Shown here: positions 58,355-64,000 of the stretch, piece after piece
How positions within the stretch are numbered: position 1 is the first letter of the stretch
Layout: each line of letters opens with the position of its first letter
Origin: Dictyoglomus sp. NZ13-RE01
Lineage (GTDB): Bacteria; Dictyoglomota; Dictyoglomia; Dictyoglomales; Dictyoglomaceae
Assembly (NCBI GenBank): GCA_002878375.1
Contig: NIRF01000003.1
Span: forward strand, 62,001-126,000
Direction: 5' to 3'
Length of the DNA stretch: 64,000 nt
Translations under genes and position numbers: made by a program
The notes under the pieces: model-generated
What the model was told of the DNA's origin: nothing
Database searches by the model: none
Seen by the model: only the letters and a program-made list of their open reading frames with translations

Positions 58355-59380
58355 TTATTCTCCTTCAAGATTTTTGGATGCTCTTATTAATCTGTCCATT
58401 ATAGCAAGACCAATCCCTTCTAAGGGATATGATTCACTCAAAATTATATCCACTTCATCCTCCAACATTCTCATTCCACTAAACAAATTAACTGCAATAC
58501 TTGGCAAATTTTTCCTACTACCTACTACTAATAATTTTACACTATTAGGATAAAAACTTCTATACTCTTCTGAAACTAATGCACCAACCTTTTTTCCTTC
58601 TTCAAGCCACTTCAATATTCTATTTTTCCATGTATCGTTAAATTCATCAATTATGTACAAAGGTACTTTGGGAGCATAATGCCTATGTTTCAATCCAGGT
58701 GATGGAACCTTCTCATTTTTATCACTTCTTCTCCAAACATTAATTTTTTTTCCCAAAACTTTCTCTATATCCTCCTTTGTACAAGCACCAGGACGCAAAA
58801 TAATAGGCTCTTCTTCTGTTAGATCCAATACTGTGGATTCCAATCCATAAACAACCTCCCCTCCATCTAATATCACATCTATTCTATCTCCTAAATCCTC
58901 TAAAACATGCTCCGCTTTTGTTGGGCTTGGTCTTCCTGATAAATTAGCTGAAGGAGCAGGGATTGGTCTACCAAATGCTTTTAAAAGGGCAAGAGCTACA
59001 GGATGAGAAGGCTGTCTTATAGCTACTTTTTCACTTCCTGCCGTAATAATATCGTTTACTAATGAGGATTTGTAAAATATCAATGTAAGTGGACCTGGCC
59101 AAAATTTTTCTATTAGCTTTTCTGCGTCTTCAGAGACTTCCTCCGCAAGAGAATATATTTCATCTTTTCTTCCCACATGAACAATCAAAGGATTATCTAT
59201 TGGTCTATTTTTTACCATAAATATCTTTTTTATAGCGGACGGATTAAAGGCATCTGCTCCCAAACCATATACTGTTTCAGTGGGAAAAGCTACAAGCCCT
59301 CCCTTTTCCAAAACCTTAACCGCATAATCTATGGCGGACATAGAGATATTATTAGGATCTACTTTAAAATACTTCCCCAT
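58355..59380 (-). CDS. Threonylcarbamoyl-AMP synthase, Sua5 type
   Basis: The 341 residues have the YrdC/TsaC domain (KGGLVAFPTETVYGLGADA, KNRPIDNPLIVHV, PAPSANLSGRPSPT) and a C-terminal Sua5 domain (SPGLKHRHYAPKVPLYI). It starts synthesis of the t6A base in tRNAs. The longer Sua5 form is common in thermophiles. It begins within the end of prmC. Confidence 0.93.
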   Translation of the reverse strand: MGKYFKVDPNNISMSAIDYAVKVLEKGGLVAFPTETVYGLGADAFNPSAIKKIFMVKNRPIDNPLIVHVGRKDEIYSLAEEVSEDAEKLIEKFWPGPLTLIFYKSSLVNDIITAGSEKVAIRQPSHPVALALLKAFGRPIPAPSANLSGRPSPTKAEHVLEDLGDRIDVILDGGEVVYGLESTVLDLTEEEPIILRPGACTKEDIEKVLGKKINVWRRSDKNEKVPSPGLKHRHYAPKVPLYIIDEFNDTWKNRILKWLEEGKKVGALVSEEYRSFYPNSVKLLVVGSRKNLPSIAVNLFSGMRMLEDEVDIILSESYPLEGIGLAIMDRLIRASKNLEGE

Positions 59381-60213
59381 TCCAACTTCACTATCCTATC
59401 TTTTCCGAAATAGTCTTTATAAATTTCAAAAGAAAAATTATTAAAATAGGATTTTACTAAATTTTCTATCTTCTTTCCAATAAATTCAGATATCTCAGCC
59501 AAAAAAATACCTCCAACTAAACTTTTCATCTCTCTAAAAATCTCTTTGTAAAATTTGCAACCATCAAATCCTCCATATAATGCTTTCCATGGCTCTCTTT
59601 TAACTTCTTGGGGTAGAAATACCATTTCCCTTGCACTTACATAAGGAGGATTTGTAATAATTAGTTGAAAATCAATCTTTCTTAAAAAGAATGGATAAAG
59701 ATAGGGACCTAAGTAAAAATTAATTTTTTCAGCAACTTTGTATTTTTCAGCATTTCTTTTTGCTATTCTAATTGCAGATGGCGATATATCGCAAGCATAT
59801 ATATTCAAATGAGGGAACTTCCTTGCCAAAGGAATTACTATATTTCCACTTCCAACTCCTATCTCAACAACAGAATTTATACTTTTCCTTTCTATTAAAT
59901 CAAAAGCAATTTCCAACAAAACTTCTGTTTCAGGACGTGGTATTAACACATTAGAATCCACAACCAACTCAAGATCATAAAAATATTTTTTCTTCATTAT
60001 GTATGCTATTGGATATCCTTGCAGTCTCTTCTTGAGTAGGTTATAAAAGAGAATTTCTTGTTCTTCATTCAAATAATCAAACTTATAAATATCTACCCTA
60101 CCTACCCCTAAAGTAGTAGCAATAATAAGTTCTGCTTCTAAGTAAGACTCAGAACAACCAATTTTTTCTAATTCCTTTTTTGCCTTGTTTAAAGCGTCAC
60201 GTAGTGGTAGCAA
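59359..60213 (-). CDS. prmC: Release factor glutamine methyltransferase
   Basis: The 284 residues have the SAM motif [16 protein letters not shown], the glutamine-binding NPPYVS and [10 protein letters not shown]. It methylates the GGQ glutamine of release factors. TTG start inside the end of prfA. The prfA-prmC order is conserved in bacteria. Confidence 0.93.
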   Translation of the reverse strand: MLPLRDALNKAKKELEKIGCSESYLEAELIIATTLGVGRVDIYKFDYLNEEQEILFYNLLKKRLQGYPIAYIMKKKYFYDLELVVDSNVLIPRPETEVLLEIAFDLIERKSINSVVEIGVGSGNIVIPLARKFPHLNIYACDISPSAIRIAKRNAEKYKVAEKINFYLGPYLYPFFLRKIDFQLIITNPPYVSAREMVFLPQEVKREPWKALYGGFDGCKFYKEIFREMKSLVGGIFLAEISEFIGKKIENLVKSYFNNFSFEIYKDYFGKDRIVKLEWGSILK

Positions 60214-61300
60214 CTTCTTCTAAAAGTTTCTTTATCTGTTCTTCTTTTTCCGCAAGTATTAATCTATCAATAAATTCATCAAGTTCTCCTGAAAGTACCT
60301 CTTCTAATTGAAAGGACGAATAGTTTATTCTATGATCAGTAACGCGTCTTTGAGGGAAATTATAAGTTCTAATTTTCTCGCTTCTCTCTCCTGTACCTAC
60401 TTGAGATTTTCTTTTTTCCGCAATCTCCGACTCTTTCTCCTGCTTGTAGTATTCATATAATCTTGATCTAAGAACTCTCATTGCCTTTTCCTTATTCTGA
60501 TGCTGAGATCTTTCATCCTGACACTGCACCACTATTCCTGTAGGAATATGAGTAATCCTAACTCCTGATTCTGTTTTATTTACATGTTGTCCGCCCGCAC
60601 CACCAGACCTAAAAGTTTCAATTCTTAAATCTTTTGGATCTATATAAATCTCTACTTCTTCCATTTCAGGAAGTACAGCCACAGTAGCAGTAGACGTATG
60701 AATTCTTCCTGAGGACTCTGTTACAGGTACCCTTTGAACTCTATGTACCCCACTCTCAAACTTTAATCTGCTATAAGCTCCTTTTCCTTCGACCAAGAAA
60801 ATTATCTCTTTAAAACCACCAAGTCCTGTTGGATTAGAGCTAACAATATCTATTTTCCATCCCTTTTTCTGAGCATATCCTACATACATTCTGAAAAGAT
60901 CTGCTGCAAAAAGAGCTGCCTCCTCTCCACCTGTACCTGCCCTAATTTCCATTATGATATTTTTCTCATCATTAGGGTCTTCTGGAAGAAGGGCAGCTTT
61001 CAAAGAAAACTCCAGCTCCTCCAATCTTTTATTAATCTGTTCTAATTCTCCCTCTGCTAAACTCCTTAATTCTTCATCCTTTTCTTCTTCTAAGAGTGCC
61101 TCTATTTCCTCTTTTTCTTTAAGAAGTTTTTTATACTCCCTAAACTCATTAACTACATCCTCAATTTTTCCTCTTTCTTTTAACAAGTTTTGATATTTTT
61201 GAATATCACTCACTATTTCAGGACTTGCCAAGAGCTCTTCTAATTCATTAAATCTATTCTCTATATCCTGCAATTTCTGAAAGAAAATTTCATTCAGCAT
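60197..61300 (-). CDS. prfA: Peptide chain release factor 1
   Basis: The 367-residue factor has GGQ at 236-238 and the stop-codon tripeptide PVT at 192-194 (RF1 class, UAA/UAG). The [18 protein letters not shown] helix is conserved. It overlaps both neighbours. Confidence 0.96.
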   Translation of the reverse strand: MLNEIFFQKLQDIENRFNELEELLASPEIVSDIQKYQNLLKERGKIEDVVNEFREYKKLLKEKEEIEALLEEEKDEELRSLAEGELEQINKRLEELEFSLKAALLPEDPNDEKNIIMEIRAGTGGEEAALFAADLFRMYVGYAQKKGWKIDIVSSNPTGLGGFKEIIFLVEGKGAYSRLKFESGVHRVQRVPVTESSGRIHTSTATVAVLPEMEEVEIYIDPKDLRIETFRSGGAGGQHVNKTESGVRITHIPTGIVVQCQDERSQHQNKEKAMRVLRSRLYEYYKQEKESEIAEKRKSQVGTGERSEKIRTYNFPQRRVTDHRINYSSFQLEEVLSGELDEFIDRLILAEKEEQIKKLLEEVATTT

Positions 61301-62156
61301 CTTCTTCTAACACCTCCTTAAGAGCTCTTATAGCTACCTCCAACTGAGAATCATCTGGCTCCTTTGTTGTTAAATACTGCATCCATAACCCAGGTAAAAT
61401 TACAGCTCTCCAAAATTTCGAATGATAATGTTTCGATCCTAGTCTTATTATCTCATAGGATAGACTAAAAATTAAGGGTATTAATAAAACTCTTGAGAAA
61501 ATCCTCTCTATAAAGCCTTGTTTACCTAAAAAAGCATAAATAACTACGCTAATTATCATTACTACAAGTAAGAAGGATGTACCACATCTTGGATGAAATC
61601 TTGAATATTTTCTACAATTCTCAACTGTAAGTTCTTCTCCTGCCTCATAACAGAAAACTGTTTTATGTTCAGCCCCATGGTATTGGAAAACTCTTTTTAT
61701 CTCCTTAATATTAGTGACAAGCACAAGATAAGCAATAAAAATGATAATACGTATAAGTCCTTCAATCAATCTAAGAATTATTTGAGAAGAAACGTAACTT
61801 TCAATTGGCTTAACGATAATTAATGGTAATACTATAAATAGTGCCACAAAAAGGGCAAAACTAAGAACCAATGCAAAGAAAATTCCCCACCCACTATCTA
61901 TTTTCTCCTCTTCAGGAAATGCCACATTTGTAGAATAAGTTAAAGCTTTTATACCCCAAACTAATGAATCCATTAATATTAATAATCCTCTCAAAAAGGG
62001 AATTTTTGCCCATTTCTTAAAGACTGGCTGAAGCTTATACTTGTCGACAACAATCTCTCCCATGGGATTTCTGACTGCAACAGCAAGATTGATCCCCTTT
62101 CTCATCATTACTCCTTCATACACTGCTTGTCCACCTACATTCTCTTCTCTTTTCAT
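61290..62156 (-). CDS. DUF1385 (YqhQ-like) membrane protein
   Basis: The 288 residues have [14 protein letters not shown] at the start, four or five membrane helices, and the motif [21 protein letters not shown] with [10 protein letters not shown]. The conserved His, Glu and Cys residues suggest metal binding. This family is often upstream of prfA in thermophiles and Firmicutes. Function unknown. Confidence 0.9.
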   Translation of the reverse strand: MKREENVGGQAVYEGVMMRKGINLAVAVRNPMGEIVVDKYKLQPVFKKWAKIPFLRGLLILMDSLVWGIKALTYSTNVAFPEEEKIDSGWGIFFALVLSFALFVALFIVLPLIIVKPIESYVSSQIILRLIEGLIRIIIFIAYLVLVTNIKEIKRVFQYHGAEHKTVFCYEAGEELTVENCRKYSRFHPRCGTSFLLVVMIISVVIYAFLGKQGFIERIFSRVLLIPLIFSLSYEIIRLGSKHYHSKFWRAVILPGLWMQYLTTKEPDDSQLEVAIRALKEVLEEDAE

Positions 62157-62743
62157 TTTTCATCCCTTCTTAGAACAACATGACATTTTCTACAACGAGC
62201 CTCATAAGTCTCAAAGGCTCCTACTAAGATTATAGGATCATCATAATAGGCTGGTTTACCATTTACAATCCTTTGAGTCCTACTTGCAAGATTACCACAT
62301 TTCATACAAATAGCATGTAGCTTATCTACATACTCAGCTACCGCAAGAAGATAAGGCATAGGACCAAAAGGTTCTCCTCTAAAATCTTGATCTAAACCTG
62401 CCACTATTACTCTTTTCCCCTCATCTGCCAACTTTTGGCAAACTTTTACAAGCCCCATATCAAAAAATTGTCCTTCCTCAATAGCAACTACCTGTGTATC
62501 CTTTTCAACTAATCTTTCAATCTCTGAACTATTAGAAACCAAAATTGCCTCTATTTTTAGACCTGTATGAGAGGTTACATAATCCCTTTCATATCTGTTA
62601 TCTAAGCTATGTTTAAATACTTGGACCTTTTGTTTTGCAATTTGAGCTCTTCTAACCCTTCTTATTAATTCTTCACTCTTTCCACTATACATTCCACCAC
62701 ATATAACCTCTATCCACCCTGAGGGATTATTAATATATTCCAT
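62153..62743 (-). CDS. tdk: Thymidine kinase
   Basis: The 196-residue kinase has the P-loop GGMYSGKSE (16-24), [19 protein letters not shown] and four zinc Cys (CMKC and CRKC). It salvages thymidine. The ATG at 62743 is used because AAGGTGAAAG precedes it and the protein then starts like the family. Nearly touches thyX. Confidence 0.95.
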   Translation of the reverse strand: MEYINNPSGWIEVICGGMYSGKSEELIRRVRRAQIAKQKVQVFKHSLDNRYERDYVTSHTGLKIEAILVSNSSEIERLVEKDTQVVAIEEGQFFDMGLVKVCQKLADEGKRVIVAGLDQDFRGEPFGPMPYLLAVAEYVDKLHAICMKCGNLASRTQRIVNGKPAYYDDPIILVGAFETYEARCRKCHVVLRRDEK

Positions 62744-62747
62744 TCTT

Positions 62748-63404
62748 TCACCTTCTTTCTGGAATACATTTTTTTCCTTCAGGACATGGACCTCTAAAAC
62801 AAGGAGGTCCAGCATCCTCAAAAATAATAGGGGCAACTTTCTTTACCTCTTCTAACATAAGCCATGCCATCTCTCTTATTTCCCATTGAGCATTATTACA
62901 TGTTCTTAGCGTAAAAAAATGCATAAGTTCCCGTGCATTCATAGTAAGAATAATTTTCGTCTCAACAGCCTGTGGTAAAACATACCTTGCATCTTCTTTT
63001 GGAATTCCCATTTCTATCAACTTTTGGTAGTTTTCAAAAGCAAATTTGATAAATTCTTTATAGAGTTTTTGAGCCTCTTTGTCTTCATTAACCAAAGGTG
63101 GAGTTATAAATTCATCCTTTAGATTTACATACCTCTGACTCTGTTGAGAATAGGAAGCTATTCTATGCCTAACCAATTGATGGGATGTTACTCTGGATAT
63201 TCCATCTATATAAAAAGTAAAATTAGCATGCTCAAAAATAGATAGATGCTGAAGCTTCTTTGCCTTTTTAAGTAATCTCTCTATCTCAGAAGAATCTATT
63301 TCCTTTTCTAATTCTTCTAAGCTTCCTCTAAAATGACAAAGACGCATCGCCAGAGCACAAACCTTTTCCGGCTCTGGCGTATAGGCTATTAATTTTACCC
63401 TCAC
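62748..63404 (-). CDS. thyX: Flavin-dependent thymidylate synthase ThyX
   Basis: The 218 residues have the ThyX signature RHRx7S (R79 to S89: [11 protein letters not shown]). It makes dTMP from dUMP using FAD and methylene-tetrahydrofolate. Thymidine kinase next door gives a salvage alternative. Confidence 0.96.
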   Translation of the reverse strand: MRVKLIAYTPEPEKVCALAMRLCHFRGSLEELEKEIDSSEIERLLKKAKKLQHLSIFEHANFTFYIDGISRVTSHQLVRHRIASYSQQSQRYVNLKDEFITPPLVNEDKEAQKLYKEFIKFAFENYQKLIEMGIPKEDARYVLPQAVETKIILTMNARELMHFFTLRTCNNAQWEIREMAWLMLEEVKKVAPIIFEDAGPPCFRGPCPEGKKCIPERR

Positions 63405-63406
63405 TT

Positions 63407-63613
63407 TTATTTAACTTCCCAGTTATATTTTTTAGCAAATTTCTCTACTCTTCTTTCTGTATCTACAAACTTTCTTTGACCAGTAAAGAATGGATGACAT
63501 TTCGCACAAATTTCTGTAGTCATATACTCTTTTGTGGACAAAGTTTCATAAACTGCTCCACAAGCACAAACAATTTTAGCTTTTTTCATCTCAGGATGTA
63601 TACCCTTTTTCAT
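63407..63613 (-). CDS. rpmE: Ribosomal protein L31 (zinc-binding form)
   Basis: The 68 residues have [13 protein letters not shown] and [17 protein letters not shown], the zinc-binding form. First gene of the long minus-strand string, with its own extended -10 promoter and a strong AAGGAGG. Confidence 0.96.
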   Translation of the reverse strand: MKKGIHPEMKKAKIVCACGAVYETLSTKEYMTTEICAKCHPFFTGQRKFVDTERRVEKFAKKYNWEVK

Positions 63614-63650
63614 TTTTTTACTCCTCCTTAAGAAATATATAGTCCTATCA

Positions 63651-63659
63651 ATTATACCA
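63651..63659 (-). promoter_or_regulatory. Extended -10 promoter of rpmE and the downstream string
   Basis: On the minus strand TGG-TATAAT is a full extended -10. The start near 63644 gives a leader of about 31 bases. The -35 region falls in the spoVS terminator stem and is not consensus, as allowed for extended -10 promoters. Confidence 0.55.
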
Positions 63660-63698
63660 TAAAAATTAAAGAAGGCGGAGAATTAATTCTCCGCCTTC
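63660..63698 (-). terminator. Intrinsic terminator of spoVS
   Basis: A 28-base perfect palindrome (63671-63698; GAAGGCGGAGAATT and its complement) folds into a strong GC-rich stem. On the minus strand it is followed by TTTAATTTTT. It separates spoVS from the rpmE promoter. Confidence 0.85.
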
Positions 63699-63723
63699 CA
63701 AAAATCTTTCTCCTAATCAAATA

Positions 63724-63984
63724 TTAGCGAGGCTCTACAATAAATCGGATAGCTGTTCTTTCTTCTCCATCAATCTGCACATCTGTGAATGCTGGTATAC
63801 AAATTAAATCTATGCCACTTGGAGCTACATAACCCCTTGTTATAGCTATTGCTTTTACCGCTTGGTTAACAGCTCCAGCCCCTATAACTTGAATTTCTGC
63901 ACGTCCTCTTTCACGAATAACACCTGCTAATGCTCCTGCAACTGCATTAGGATTTGATTTAGCTGAAACTTTCAAAACTTCCAT
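63724..63984 (-). CDS. spoVS: Stage V sporulation protein S (SpoVS)
   Basis: The 86 residues match SpoVS almost throughout: EVLKVSAKSNPNAVAGALAGVIRE at the start, VIGAGAVNQAVKAIAI, and the ending ERTAIRFIVEPR. It is an Alba-like small protein needed for sporulation in Bacillus but also present in non-sporing thermophiles. AAAGGAGG precedes the ATG. Single-gene unit. Confidence 0.95.
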   Translation of the reverse strand: MEVLKVSAKSNPNAVAGALAGVIRERGRAEIQVIGAGAVNQAVKAIAITRGYVAPSGIDLICIPAFTDVQIDGEERTAIRFIVEPR

Positions 63985-64000
63985 AATTTTACCTCCTTTA

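Noticed and set aside
62744-62836. N-terminal extension of thymidine kinase into thyX
   Set aside because: The extension is an out-of-frame reading of the thyX end; the ATG at 62743 has a ribosome site and fits the family.

Overview
The window is A+T-rich, densely packed and mostly coded on the minus strand. Gene content points to Dictyoglomus (D. turgidum or D. thermophilum type). The clues are a thermophile-type double-thioredoxin disulfide oxidoreductase (CQYC and CPYC), SpoVS together with a full Gram-negative outer-membrane and lipid A gene set, tandem GH94 phosphorylases beside a cellobiose 2-epimerase, a short eukaryote/archaea-like prolyl-tRNA synthetase, and ThyX. The genus is inferred from these families; no search was run.

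Region 1 (1-2.8 kb) is a decaying flank. It has the 3' end of an unrecognised gene, a 21-codon remnant of a sugar nucleotidyltransferase with intact promoter and ribosome binding site, tRNA-Leu(CAG), a wrecked Gfo/Idh/MocA dehydrogenase, an intact sugar isomerase/epimerase-like gene, and a wrecked sugar ABC-transporter ATPase. Region 2 (2.8-8.9 kb) is a phosphorolytic disaccharide module: a cellobiose 2-epimerase facing two GH94 phosphorylases, which lie behind a promoter overlapped by a palindrome.

Region 3 (9-19.9 kb, minus) reads tRNA-Leu(TAA), a DUF1292 protein, mltG, udk, yqeG-like, pilB, pilT, pilC, a sigma factor, then a LacI-like/GGDEF protein and an HD-GYP protein. The last two are in the same reading frame and separated by one TAA. 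This puts type IV pilus motors, a sigma factor and cyclic-di-GMP turnover in one apparent transcription unit. Region 4 (20-28.9 kb, mixed strands) holds an aldo/keto reductase, trxB with its disulfide oxidoreductase, folC, a Na/Pi cotransporter broken by one frameshift in an A7 run, two type IV pilins separated by a strong terminator, a small coiled-coil protein, radC and proB.

Region 5 (28.8-63.6 kb) is a very long, almost gapless minus-strand supercluster. In transcription order: rpmE, thyX, tdk, a DUF1385 protein, prfA, prmC, a Sua5/TsaC protein, rpiB, glyA, upp, murA, tamB, bamA (eight POTRA repeats), a miniature Omp85, two ompH/skp genes, lpxD, lpxC, fabZ, lpxA, lpxB, an LpxB-like gene, msbA-like, a Gfo/Idh oxidoreductase, a second LpxB-like gene, a TPR gene, lptB, a DUF3084 protein, proS, dut, an EF-G-like gene and a DUF951 gene. 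It joins lipid A synthesis and export, outer-membrane assembly, peptidoglycan precursor synthesis and nucleotide/one-carbon metabolism. spoVS, with its own terminator, closes the window.
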